A stretch of 64,000 nt of DNA from Parasphingopyxis marina (GTDB lineage: Bacteria; Pseudomonadota; Alphaproteobacteria; Sphingomonadales; Sphingomonadaceae): the NCBI RefSeq assembly GCF_014237875.1, contig NZ_JACJVJ010000002.1:496001-560000 (forward strand), in the 5' to 3' direction. Numbering within the stretch: the first letter of the stretch is position 1; the number at the start of each line of letters is the position of its first letter. The translations under genes and the position numbers were made by a program. The notes beneath the pieces were generated by a model. The model saw nothing but the letters and a program-made list of their open reading frames with translations, did no database searches and was not told where the DNA came from. This document shows positions 54,558 through 63,124 of the stretch, in pieces.

Positions 54558-55304
54558 ATGGCTGTGTTCGATCCGTACAAGCTGCTGGCCGCTGCGATCG
54601 CGCTGGGCGCCCTCGCCGCGCCCGCCCCTGCGCAGCCGGACGATTCGCACAATCGAGCCGAAAGCGAACCGAGCTTCGAATATCATCTGCCCGGCGCCGC
54701 CATGGCGCTGCCGGGCCTGGCCGAACAGTTGGGCGCCGAACGCGAACAGGCGCGCATGGCTTTCGAGGAACGCCAAGCCGAGCAGGCGCAGACGGCGATC
54801 GATTTTCCCGATTACCCTGCCCCGCCGCTCATCTATTCCCAGGACTGGGGAATCGCCGGGCTGGCCGGTCGGCTGATGAGCCTCGCCTCGCACATCTATC
54901 GCTATGACGGCGGCGCGCACGGCAACAGCGAATTCGCCGCCCGGCTATGGGATGTGGAGGCGGATCGCGGGACCGATTTTCCCAACCTCTTCACCGATCG
55001 CTACGCAGCCTATGCGATCGTCGACCGCGCTTATTGCCCGCAGTTGCAGGCAATGCAGGCCGAACGCGGCATTGCGGTGGACGAGGATGAATTCTGGGGC
55101 CGTTGCCCGTTGCTGCACGAACAGACGATCTTCCCGGTGGGCGAGGAAGGCGGCGCATTTACGCATATCGCGATCCGGATCGCGCCCTATGTCGCCGGGC
55201 CTTATGTGGCCGGCGAATTCGAGATCGACGTGCCCGTCACCCAGCCGCTAATCGATTTGCTGGCTCCCCGATACCGGGATGCCTTCGCGCTGCCCGAGGG
55301 CTAG
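54558..55304 (+). CDS. Secreted DUF4163/DUF3298-type protein
   Basis: 248 residues from ATG 54558 with AGGA upstream; a signal peptide ends near PAPAQP. The region RYDGGAHGNSEFAARLWDVE is the common motif of DUF3298 proteins (also in PdaC/RsiV), followed by a Cys pair (YCPQL, GRCPLL). RsiV-like proteins bind lysozyme; that role here is only a possibility. Convergent with the ydbL gene, six bases apart. Confidence 0.8.
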   Translation: MAVFDPYKLLAAAIALGALAAPAPAQPDDSHNRAESEPSFEYHLPGAAMALPGLAEQLGAEREQARMAFEERQAEQAQTAIDFPDYPAPPLIYSQDWGIAGLAGRLMSLASHIYRYDGGAHGNSEFAARLWDVEADRGTDFPNLFTDRYAAYAIVDRAYCPQLQAMQAERGIAVDEDEFWGRCPLLHEQTIFPVGEEGGAFTHIAIRIAPYVAGPYVAGEFEIDVPVTQPLIDLLAPRYRDAFALPEG

Positions 55305-55310
55305 CGCCGC

Positions 55311-55694
55311 CTAGCAGTTGGCGGGCGTGGGAATCGGCGCGGCGCCGCGAACCCGCCACACGCCGTCGCTCAGCTGATAGGCTTCGCCCGGATCGATCCG
55401 CGGAATCTGCGCGCAGAAGGTTTCGGCCGCGACCTGCTGGCGCGTCACGCCGCGCTGTTGGGCGAGGTTGGCATAGGCCGAGCGGCGGCTGAGGTTGAGG
55501 GCATCGACCTGCGCGCGCAGTTCCGCCGAAGGCGTCTGCGCGAAGCCGAGATAGCCCGATGCGGTCTCGCCGACGATGCCGGCGGCAATCGCCTGGCTGA
55601 TCTGCGCGTTCTGCGCCGGGGCCATGGTCGCCACGCCGCCGGCCAGCGCGGTCGCTGCGGCAAGGATGGCGATGATTGTGTTACGCTTGGTCAT
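55311..55694 (-). CDS. YdbL/DUF1318 family periplasmic protein
   Basis: 127 residues with a signal peptide (IAILAAATALAGGVATMAPA) and the DUF1318 core (GIVGETASGYLGFAQTPSAE, LRAQVDALNLSRRSAYANLA) with a Cys near FCAQIP and a C-terminal Cys. In E. coli YdbL modulates the YdbH-YnbE lipid-transport bridge. Last gene of ydbH-ynbE-ydbL, overlapping ynbE by four bases. Confidence 0.88.
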   Translation of the reverse strand: MTKRNTIIAILAAATALAGGVATMAPAQNAQISQAIAAGIVGETASGYLGFAQTPSAELRAQVDALNLSRRSAYANLAQQRGVTRQQVAAETFCAQIPRIDPGEAYQLSDGVWRVRGAAPIPTPANC

Positions 55695-55879
55695 TGTGGG
55701 AACAGCTCCGGGTTATTCTCGATCAGATTTTCGACGTCTTCCTGCAAATTCACGTCCACGGTCTGCTGAACATTGATGTTCAGTTCGATCACGATCGGCT
55801 CTTCGGGAGCCGAAACCTGCACGCAACCGCTTGTCAAAGCGGCGACGAGCGCCGCCGCGATGGCTGGGGAGCGGTTCAT
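55691..55879 (-). CDS. YnbE-type outer-membrane lipoprotein
   Basis: 62 residues from MNRSPAIAAALVAALTSGC, lipobox LTSGC, then PIVIELNINVQQTVDV and NLIENNPELF, the YnbE pattern; the size equals the E. coli protein. Another in-frame ATG at 55930 overlaps the ydbH stop, but would give an unusual long signal. Forms the outer-membrane half of the YdbH-YnbE bridge in E. coli. The start is preceded by a six-codon reading frame (see findings). Confidence 0.85.
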   Translation of the reverse strand: MNRSPAIAAALVAALTSGCVQVSAPEEPIVIELNINVQQTVDVNLQEDVENLIENNPELFPQ

Positions 55880-55926
55880 GAGATCGTGGGTCGCATTGCA
55901 CTCCTTCTTCGTCAATATCGCAGTCT

Positions 55927-58900
55927 TCATGGCAGATCGTCGCTTTCCCCGGCCTGAACGTCCCGTTCGGCTCTCATTCGGCTTATCCGCCCCTGGATCG
56001 CGCGATTCACGAGGAAAGCCGGATCGTCGAGCAATCGGAACGAATAGAGCATCTGGTTGAATGGCGCGTGCATCGTGATGTTGAAGCGAATCGGAATCTC
56101 CGCCAGCTCCCGCGTAAAGCCGCCGACGATGAAGCCCTGCCCTTCGCGCGCCAGGTTGGGCGAGACGCCGGTAAATTCGACATTGGTCACCATCTCGCCG
56201 TCGATCGCCCCGTCGAAATTGATTTCCAGCCGGGTGTAGCGGATCAGTTCGAGCGCGTTGAAGGCGAGCGATCCGAAAACGCCGAGATTCACGTCGCTGA
56301 TCTCGCCGGTATAGGAAAAAGTGCCGGTGCCGCGCGATACCAGCTGGCCGCTTTCGATCCTGCCGCCGTCATTGTCGAACACCATCGGCAAGGTGCCGTC
56401 GAATATGCCCGTGGCGATGATATTCTCGAAATCCCGCGCTTCGAGGAATTGGAAGGCATCGACCCCGATGACGCGGAAGGTCAGACGCCGTTCCCGGTCG
56501 ACGCCGAAATCGAGTACGGTCGGCTCGAGAACGAGCTCGCCGCCGGCAAAGGGCCAGCGCGCGCCTTCCACCGCAACCTGGTTGGCCGAGAGCAGCTGGT
56601 AGCGAACGACGCCGTCCTCGACGAGAACGCCCGGATTGATTCCGCGGATCGTGGCCAGCTGGCCGGGTTCCGTATTCATGCCGATCAGGTCGGTAAAGCG
56701 AACCTCGCCATTGAGGCCCACCACCGGCCCGAAGGGCGCGGCGAGATCGATGTCGGTCATCTGGTAGACGCCGTCGCTCGTCACCCCTTCCGGCCCCCAG
56801 CGGACCGTGCCGGTACCGCTCACCAGCCCGTTCACATCGGCGATGATACCGAGCACGAGCGGCGTGAGATCGCTGGGCTGCAGGCGTTGGTCGAACCGCA
56901 CGAGCCCGGTTTCGAGCACAGCCTCGCCCCGCCCGCTACCCAGATCGTGGCGGAGATCGATGGCGGCGAGCTCCGTGCCGTTCTCCGGCGCCTGCAGCGC
57001 GCCCGTCAGCGCGATCCGGTTGTCGCGCATGACCATCGAAAATTGCGGGGCATCGAGCGGATTGAACAGGGGATCGGGGCTATCGCTGCTGACGGTTGCG
57101 CGGCCATCGACCGTCAGCACCCCGCCGGCAAAGCGCCAATCCCCGCCCGCATCGCCCATCCTTACGGGAATACCGCTGAGCGCGCCCGAGGCTCCCGCGA
57201 AACGGCCATCGACGCCGCCCGGCACGAACCCGGCTTCGAGGCTGCCGATATCGGCCCAGGATTCGCTGCCCGTCTCGCCCAGCCGCACGGCAACGGCATC
57301 GGCGGCGAAGCCGGGCCGGGCCAGCGGCAGGCGAAATTCGCGCGCGGCGACGAGCAAGGGAGAATTGCCGAGCCTGGCCCTGATCCGCGGCCGGGCGATC
57401 CGCGCGCCGCCGTCCATCCCGGCCTGCGGCGAATAGCGGAAGAGCGAGCCGCCCGAGATCGGGCATAGCGGCAGTTCGGATGCGCCGATCGAAAGGCTCG
57501 CCACGGTCAGCCTGTCCCAGCGCAGCGGCACGCAGCCTTCGCCAAAGGCCAGCCGCCCGCCCCTGCCGAGATAGCCCGCCACCGGCAGCCGCAACCGTTC
57601 GACGCGCCCATCGGCAAGCGGGCCGGACATCTCGATCGCGGTCACGATCCGGGTCCGCCCGTCCGCGCTCGCCGAAAAACGCACCGGCATCAGGCGAAGC
57701 CGCGCATTGCCGGTATCGATCGGCGCGATCTCGGCCAGCCCGGTGAGCGGCGCCCCGGCACGTTCCTGCGCGAGTTCGATACGGGCTTCGGGAAAGCCGC
57801 CGCCGGCAAGGAGCATGACCCCGTCGAGCCGCACGCCCCGGCGCGGGCTGACGAAATGGATGCCCTCCCCGCTTTCGAAAACCAGCCGCGCGCCGCTCGC
57901 GCTCTCGGCATCGAGCTCGGCGAGCCGCAGCGCCATCGCGCCATCGACATAGGCGGCGCTCAGGGCGAAATGCCCGCCGAAATCGGACGCCGCGGCCTCG
58001 GCGGCGCGGCCGATCGTCCGGCCGACCGGCCCGAGCGGCGTTCCCTCCGCGCCGCGCAGGCCGCTGGTGACGCTGGCAAGGCGGACCGGCGCTACGCGGC
58101 CATTGTCGAGTTCCGCATCGCCATCGAAGCTGATCTCGCCGCCGCGCACCCGGTAGTGACCGCGCACCGCGACCAGGCTCGCGCCAAAATCGGCGCTGCT
58201 GAAATCGACGGCGCGCAATTGCGCCGCGCCCCGCGTTTCACCGCCCGCTTCGCCGTCGAAGGCAACGCCGATCCGGGCCGGGCCGCTCGTCAGGCCCTGC
58301 ATGGCGAAGGCCGGCGTCGCCAGGCCCGCTTCCCCACCCCAGCGATCGAAGCTTTCGGAGAAGATCGCGTGCAGCGCGAGTTCCGGCGCATCGATCGCAA
58401 GCGCCCGTTCCGCGCACTCTATCCGGGACGCGGTCATCGGGCCGTCGATTTCGGGTCGCCGGTCGGTAACCCGCAGGGCCGCGGCGAGGCGCGGCTGCGC
58501 GATCCGGCAGCCCTTGGCGGCAAGCGCAGGGCTCGCCGCCGCCACGAAACCGCGAAAGCCGCCGGTGAGATCGCCCGATCCGCCACCGGCCAGTCCGACA
58601 GGGCCATAGGGCGTCGCCAGCCCGATCCGGGCATCGCGCAAGGTCAACTCCATGTCGGGCAGCGCGAACGGCTCCCCGGTCGGTTCGGGCAATAGCTGGT
58701 CGAGCGCGCCGAAAGTCAGCGCGCCGTCCACCAGCCGCCCCCGCACCCGCACCCCTTCGGCGTCGATCCGGCGGATCGAGGGGTAGCCGAAGCCGAAGCG
58801 CAAATAGATATCGGCGCGGCGGACCGTGAGATCGGGATTGCCCGGATCGCCGATGACGAGATTTTCGACGCGCTGGTGCGCGACATCGAAATCGGTGATC

Positions 58901-59076
58901 GAATAGCTGCTGTCGACGCCGAGCTGCGAAAGCTGGTCGTCGATCACATTTTCGGCAATGCCATAGCGTTGCGACCAGACGATCCCGATCGCAATAAGGG
59001 CAATCGCCAGCAAGGCGCCGAATAGGTAGCGCTTGCGCCATCGCCGGGCCGTGGGTGGCGCGTCGCCGTCGGTCAT
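55927..59076 (-). CDS. YdbH family intermembrane lipid transport protein
   Basis: 1049 residues (E. coli YdbH is shorter, near 880). One N-terminal membrane helix (YLFGALLAIALIAIGIVWSQ) anchors it in the inner membrane; the rest is repetitive beta-strand, AsmA/Tam-like, spanning the periplasm. The C-terminus holds the YdbH/DctA-type domain (GLNGEVRFTDLIGMNT, FDGTLPMVFDNDGGRIESGQ). With YnbE it is thought to form a bridge carrying phospholipid to the outer membrane. First gene of its operon. Confidence 0.9.
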   Translation of the reverse strand: MTDGDAPPTARRWRKRYLFGALLAIALIAIGIVWSQRYGIAENVIDDQLSQLGVDSSYSITDFDVAHQRVENLVIGDPGNPDLTVRRADIYLRFGFGYPSIRRIDAEGVRVRGRLVDGALTFGALDQLLPEPTGEPFALPDMELTLRDARIGLATPYGPVGLAGGGSGDLTGGFRGFVAAASPALAAKGCRIAQPRLAAALRVTDRRPEIDGPMTASRIECAERALAIDAPELALHAIFSESFDRWGGEAGLATPAFAMQGLTSGPARIGVAFDGEAGGETRGAAQLRAVDFSSADFGASLVAVRGHYRVRGGEISFDGDAELDNGRVAPVRLASVTSGLRGAEGTPLGPVGRTIGRAAEAAASDFGGHFALSAAYVDGAMALRLAELDAESASGARLVFESGEGIHFVSPRRGVRLDGVMLLAGGGFPEARIELAQERAGAPLTGLAEIAPIDTGNARLRLMPVRFSASADGRTRIVTAIEMSGPLADGRVERLRLPVAGYLGRGGRLAFGEGCVPLRWDRLTVASLSIGASELPLCPISGGSLFRYSPQAGMDGGARIARPRIRARLGNSPLLVAAREFRLPLARPGFAADAVAVRLGETGSESWADIGSLEAGFVPGGVDGRFAGASGALSGIPVRMGDAGGDWRFAGGVLTVDGRATVSSDSPDPLFNPLDAPQFSMVMRDNRIALTGALQAPENGTELAAIDLRHDLGSGRGEAVLETGLVRFDQRLQPSDLTPLVLGIIADVNGLVSGTGTVRWGPEGVTSDGVYQMTDIDLAAPFGPVVGLNGEVRFTDLIGMNTEPGQLATIRGINPGVLVEDGVVRYQLLSANQVAVEGARWPFAGGELVLEPTVLDFGVDRERRLTFRVIGVDAFQFLEARDFENIIATGIFDGTLPMVFDNDGGRIESGQLVSRGTGTFSYTGEISDVNLGVFGSLAFNALELIRYTRLEINFDGAIDGEMVTNVEFTGVSPNLAREGQGFIVGGFTRELAEIPIRFNITMHAPFNQMLYSFRLLDDPAFLVNRAIQGRISRMRAERDVQAGESDDLP

Positions 59077-59129
59077 GCCGCACGATTAGCGCGATTGCAC
59101 CAAGGCCGCCATCCCGATAGCAGCAGGGC

Positions 59130-59813
59130 ATGGCAGACGCTCCTACCGACGGCACCGGTCACCGTGCGCGGTTGCGCAAGCGGCTGATCGAGGGCGGGCA
59201 CGGCGCGCTGCTCGATCACGAACTGGTCGAATATCTGCTCGCGCTCGCCATTCCCCGCCGCGACACCAAACCGCTGGCGAAAAAACTGCTCAATGATTTT
59301 GGCGGGCTCGGGCCGCTGCTCTCGGCGGAACCCGAGGCGCTGGCCCGGATCGGCGGGCTTTCCGAAGGCGCGGTGGCGGCGCTGATGATCGCCAAGACGA
59401 CCGCGCTGCGCCTGCTCGCCCATCCGATTCGCGACAAACCGGTCTTTTCCAACTGGCAGGCGCTGATCGATTATCTGCGCGCGGATATGGCGCACGAGCC
59501 CATCGAGCGGGTCCGCGCGCTTTATCTCGATTCGAAAAATGTGCTGATCCGCGACGAACTCGTCACCGAGGGTTCCATCGACCAGGCCGCCGTTTACGTC
59601 CGCGAGATCATCCGCAAGGCGATCGACCTTCACGCGAGCGCGCTGATCCTCGTCCATAATCATCCCTCGGGCGATCCGGCGCCGAGCAAGGCCGATATCC
59701 GCCTGACACGCGAACTGATCGAGGCCGCCCGCCCGCTCGACATCGCGGTTCACGATCATCTGATCGTCGGGCTGCGCGGCGAAAGCAGCATGCGCAGCCA
59801 GGGCCTGATCTGA
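59130..59813 (+). CDS. radC: RadC family protein (JAB/MPN domain)
   Basis: 227 residues. N-terminal helix-hairpin-helix region (LIEGGHGALLDHELVEYLLA) and the C-terminal JAB domain with HNHPSGDPAPSKADIRLT (the JAMM zinc motif HxH...D) and AVHDHLIVG. The cellular role of RadC is disputed; DNA repair is doubtful. Confidence 0.95.
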   Translation: MADAPTDGTGHRARLRKRLIEGGHGALLDHELVEYLLALAIPRRDTKPLAKKLLNDFGGLGPLLSAEPEALARIGGLSEGAVAALMIAKTTALRLLAHPIRDKPVFSNWQALIDYLRADMAHEPIERVRALYLDSKNVLIRDELVTEGSIDQAAVYVREIIRKAIDLHASALILVHNHPSGDPAPSKADIRLTRELIEAARPLDIAVHDHLIVGLRGESSMRSQGLI

Positions 59814-59866
59814 AATCCGGTTCGACGGGGGCCCCGATCCGGCCAAGGCAAAACCAAGACAAATAT

Positions 59867-59921
59867 GACAGTTTATTTAATCTATATTTACCATTTCACG
59901 AACGAAATGAAATAGACTGTC
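59867..59921. promoter_or_regulatory. Nested inverted repeats in an A+T-rich promoter region
   Basis: The only clearly A+T-rich tract of the window lies before the MNIO locus. GACAGT (59867) pairs with ACTGTC (59916); inside it CATTTC (59892) pairs with GAAATG (59904), and CTATATTTAC with AAATAG partly extends the stem. A TTGTACAA palindrome follows at 59927-59934. This is suited to an operator or RNA leader for the peptide-MNIO operon; function is inferred from place and symmetry. Confidence 0.45.
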
Positions 59922-60010
59922 GTATTTGTACAATTTTATTGGCGATTCCGTCCAATCAATCTCCAAAAGGCCGGCCTAAACCGCTCCTCCCCAGAATGGA
60001 GGAATAACCA

Positions 60011-60238
60011 ATGCCTAAAGAACTGACCGCTTCCAGGGCGATCGCAGCGACGCCGATCCGCGTCTCCCTGCCCGCCAATGTCGCGTATGATTTCGACAAG
60101 TTCCAGAAGGTTCAGAAGGATATTCTGGGTCGCCTCGGCTGTCTCGCCTGCTGTTCGGGCTGGGATATCCGGTGGGATATCTTCCGCGATTTCCGCGTCG
60201 ACGAGAAGCTGAATGTCGAGCAAGGCCTTTTCCGCTAG
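60011..60238 (+). CDS. Small Cys-containing peptide, candidate MNIO precursor
   Basis: 75 residues with GGAGGA before the ATG. A helical, charged N-terminal half (residues 20-41, around FDKFQKVQKDILGRL) is followed by GCLACCSGWDIRWDIFRDF (residues 43-61), in which Cys44, Cys47 and Cys48 are the only cysteines and WDIR/WDIF repeats. No signal peptide and no double-glycine motif. The end overlaps the MNIO-family gene by 26 bases in another frame, so the two are translated together. MNIO enzymes modify Cys, or C-terminal Asp/Asn, of such peptides. Its role as substrate is inferred. Confidence 0.75.
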   Translation: MPKELTASRAIAATPIRVSLPANVAYDFDKFQKVQKDILGRLGCLACCSGWDIRWDIFRDFRVDEKLNVEQGLFR

Positions 60239-61679
60239 GCCCCTCGGCGTCGGTATGGTGTATCTGCCGGGGCTCGAAGCCCTGGCAGAACGCCTTGCCC
60301 CGGACTGCGACCTGTTCGAGGTCGAGCCGCAGGCCTTTTGGCGCAACCGGCCCGCAGACAGCGGGCGGCCCCATGCCGCCGCCTATGATATCGGCGTCGA
60401 CAAGCTCGCCGCGCTCCAGGCGCTCGGCAAACCCCTGCTCGTCCACAGCGTCGGCTCGCCCGTCGCCGGCTCTAACGGCCTGGAGCCCGGCCAGATAAAC
60501 GGACTGCGCCAGACGATGGCGATGCTGCGGCCGCAATGGTGGAGCGACCATGCGAGCTTTTCCTCGGTCGGCAACGGCAATGCGCGGCGCGGCGTCGGCT
60601 TCCTGATGCCGCCGCTGCAGAGCGCGGACAGCGTCGAGATGATCGTGGGTCACATCAAGCAATTGCAGGATGCGATCGGCCTGCCCTTCGCCTTCGAAAC
60701 CGGCGTCAATTATTTCGCACCCCAGCCCGGCGAACTGCCGGACGGCGAATTCTGGGGCGCCATCGCCGACCGGGCGGACTGCGGCATCCTGCTCGATCTC
60801 CACAATATCTGGACCAATGCCTGTAACGGCCGTTCTTCGGTCCTCTCGGTGCTCAATGCGCTGCCGCTGGAACGGGTGTGGGAAATCCATCTCGCCAACG
60901 GGCAGGAACATAAGGGCTATTGGCTGGACTCGCACAGCGGCCTGCCGCCCGACGCGCTGTTCGAAATCCTCGAAGCCGCGCTGCCCCGGCTGCCCAGCCT
61001 GCGCGCGATCCTGTTCGAAATCATCCCCGAATATATCGACGCCAACGCGATTCCCGAGAACGCGCTGCGCGCCATGTTCGCGCGGGTGAAAGGCCTCTGG
61101 CGCGATTCCGGCGCGCCGGCCGCCCCGCACTGGCCCAGCAGCCGCGGATCGAGCGAGCGGGAAGAGCGCTTCCTCAACGCCGAAGGCTCGCCGGCGGGCT
61201 GGGAAGCGGCGATCTGCCGCGGCATCGAGCGCCATCGCAGCGGCGCCAACCCCGACACCGCCGATCCCGCCTTCGAAATCTATTACGACCTCATCCACAT
61301 GGCGCGACGCGGCAGCATCGTCGACGCGCTGCCGCTGACCGCCCGCTATCTCTGGATGCTCTACGGCGAGGCGGGGATCGAGGCGCTTTTCGGCGAATAT
61401 TTCGCGATCACCGCGCCCCAGCCCTTCATGGCCGACGAGGCGCGCAGCTTCGCGACTTTCGTCGATGCGCAATGCCCCGACGCGCCCTATCTCGCCGATG
61501 TCGCGGCGTTCGAATTCGCCGCCCAGCGCGCGGCCAGCTCGGGCGAATGCCAGACCATCGCCTTTGGCTGCGATCCCGGCCTGCTGCTCGCCGCGATCAA
61601 GAGCGGCGAAACGCCCGGCGCCATCGCGCCGGAAACGGTAGAGCTCGAAGTCCGCCCGCCCGAACCGGTCGCCGCCTGA
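60213..61679 (+). CDS. MNIO (DUF692) enzyme fused to a DUF2063-like partner domain
   Basis: 488 residues. Residues 1-300 are the TIM-barrel of multinuclear non-heme iron oxidative enzymes: Glu36 and Glu38 in FEVEPQ, His78 in LLVHSV, Asp112-His113 in SDHASF, Glu162 in FETGVNYF, Asp195/His197/Asn198 in LLDLHNIW, His226 in EIHLAN, Asp239 and His241 in LDSHSG, Glu269 in LFEI. The family usually is 270-300 residues. Residues ~315-480 (LPLTARYLWMLYGEAGIEAL, CPDAPYLADVAAFEFAAQRA) resemble the DUF2063 or BufC/HvfC-type partner that binds the precursor. Known relatives act on Cys (methanobactin, bufferins, 3-thiaGlu). The start inside the peptide gene is needed to keep GVGMVYLPGLEAL. Confidence 0.88.
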   Translation: MSSKAFSARPLGVGMVYLPGLEALAERLAPDCDLFEVEPQAFWRNRPADSGRPHAAAYDIGVDKLAALQALGKPLLVHSVGSPVAGSNGLEPGQINGLRQTMAMLRPQWWSDHASFSSVGNGNARRGVGFLMPPLQSADSVEMIVGHIKQLQDAIGLPFAFETGVNYFAPQPGELPDGEFWGAIADRADCGILLDLHNIWTNACNGRSSVLSVLNALPLERVWEIHLANGQEHKGYWLDSHSGLPPDALFEILEAALPRLPSLRAILFEIIPEYIDANAIPENALRAMFARVKGLWRDSGAPAAPHWPSSRGSSEREERFLNAEGSPAGWEAAICRGIERHRSGANPDTADPAFEIYYDLIHMARRGSIVDALPLTARYLWMLYGEAGIEALFGEYFAITAPQPFMADEARSFATFVDAQCPDAPYLADVAAFEFAAQRAASSGECQTIAFGCDPGLLLAAIKSGETPGAIAPETVELEVRPPEPVAA

Positions 61680-61776
61680 CCCGCCCGGCGGGCTTCGCCC
61701 ATTTGTCGAAATCGCCCTTCCCTGCTAAGCGCGCGGCTCAATTCCTCACACCCCGTTTCGCAAGGATTCGCCCGCA

Positions 61777-63093
61777 ATGATCCCGCGCTATGCACGCCCG
61801 GAAATGACCGCCATTTGGGAACCGGAAGCCAAGTTCCGCATCTGGTTCGAGATCGAGGCGCATGCGACCGAGGCGCTGGCGAAACTCGGCGTGGTGCCGG
61901 AATCGGCTTCCAAAGCGCTATGGGACTGGTGGGCGACGAACCCGGAAATCGACGTACCCGCGATCGACGCCATCGAGGCGGTGACCAAGCATGACGTAAT
62001 CGCCTTCCTGACCTGGGTCGCGGAAAATGTCGGCGAGGAAGCGCGCTTCATGCATCAGGGCATGACGAGCTCCGACGTGCTCGACACCTGTCTCGCGGTG
62101 CAGCTCGACAAAGCCGCGGCGCTGCTGCTCGCCGATCTCGATGCGCTGCTCGAAGCGCTCAAGCGCCGCGCCTTCGAACACAAGATGACGCCGACCATCG
62201 GCCGCAGCCACGGCATCCATGCCGAACCGGTCACCTTCGGCCTGAAAATGGCCGAAGCCTATGCCGAGTTCGCCCGCTGCAAGGCGCGGCTGGAGGCGGC
62301 GCGCGCGGATATCGCGACCTGCGCGATTTCCGGCGCGGTCGGCACCTTCGCGAATATCGACCCTGCCGTCGAAGCCCATGTCGCCGAGAAGCTCGGCCTG
62401 ACCGTGGAGCCCGTCTCCACCCAGGTGATCCCGCGTGATCGCCACGCGATGTTCTTCGCGACGCTGGGCGTAATCGCCAGCTCGATCGAGCGGCTGTCCA
62501 CCGAAATCCGCCATCTCCAGCGCACCGAATTGCTGGAAGCGGAGGAATATTTCTCGCCGGGCCAGAAAGGCTCCTCGGCGATGCCGCACAAGCGCAACCC
62601 GATCCTCACCGAAAACCTGACCGGCCTCGCCCGCATGGTGCGCAGCTATGCGCTTCCCGCGATGGAAAATGTCGCGCTATGGCACGAACGCGATATCAGC
62701 CACAGCTCGGTCGAACGCTATATCGGGCCCGATGCGACGATTACGCTCGATTTCGCGCTCGCGCGCCTCACCGGCGTGATCGACAAGCTGCTCGTCTATC
62801 CCGAGCGCATGCAGAAGAATTTGGACAAGATGGGCGGGCTGGTCCACTCGCAGCGCGTGCTGCTGGCGCTGACCCAGGCCGGCGTTTCGCGCGAAGACGC
62901 CTATCGCCTCGTCCAGCGCAACGCGATGAAGGTGTGGGAATCGGACGGCGCGCTATCGCTGATGGAATTGCTCAAGGGCGACGAGGAAGTCGCCGCCGCG
63001 CTCAGCGATGCCGAGATCGAGGAACGGTTCGATCTCGGCTATCACCTGAAACATGTCGACACGATCTTCGCGCGCGTCTTCGGGGAAGGCTGA
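61777..63093 (+). CDS. purB: Adenylosuccinate lyase
   Basis: 438 residues. Acts twice in purine synthesis: SAICAR to AICAR and adenylosuccinate to AMP. The fumarase-superfamily signature GQKGSSAMPHKRNP is present, with the catalytic His region TIGRSHGIHAEPVTFGLK and TSSDVLDTCLA. It follows the MNIO gene by 97 bases on the same strand; any link is positional. Confidence 0.97.
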   Translation: MIPRYARPEMTAIWEPEAKFRIWFEIEAHATEALAKLGVVPESASKALWDWWATNPEIDVPAIDAIEAVTKHDVIAFLTWVAENVGEEARFMHQGMTSSDVLDTCLAVQLDKAAALLLADLDALLEALKRRAFEHKMTPTIGRSHGIHAEPVTFGLKMAEAYAEFARCKARLEAARADIATCAISGAVGTFANIDPAVEAHVAEKLGLTVEPVSTQVIPRDRHAMFFATLGVIASSIERLSTEIRHLQRTELLEAEEYFSPGQKGSSAMPHKRNPILTENLTGLARMVRSYALPAMENVALWHERDISHSSVERYIGPDATITLDFALARLTGVIDKLLVYPERMQKNLDKMGGLVHSQRVLLALTQAGVSREDAYRLVQRNAMKVWESDGALSLMELLKGDEEVAAALSDAEIEERFDLGYHLKHVDTIFARVFGEG

Positions 63094-63106
63094 GCCGCCC
63101 TCCCCG

Positions 63107-63124
63107 GTCTAGCCGCGGCTAGAC
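63107..63124. other. 18-base perfect palindrome over the RTX gene stop
   Basis: GTCTAGCCGCGGCTAGAC is fully self-complementary, lies between the convergent purB and RTX stops, and contains the RTX gene's stop codon. It has no T-run, so termination is uncertain. Confidence 0.5.

Noticed and set aside
56068-57468. A 466-codon plus-strand open frame inside ydbH
   Set aside because: Antisense shadow of ydbH with no recognisable domain.
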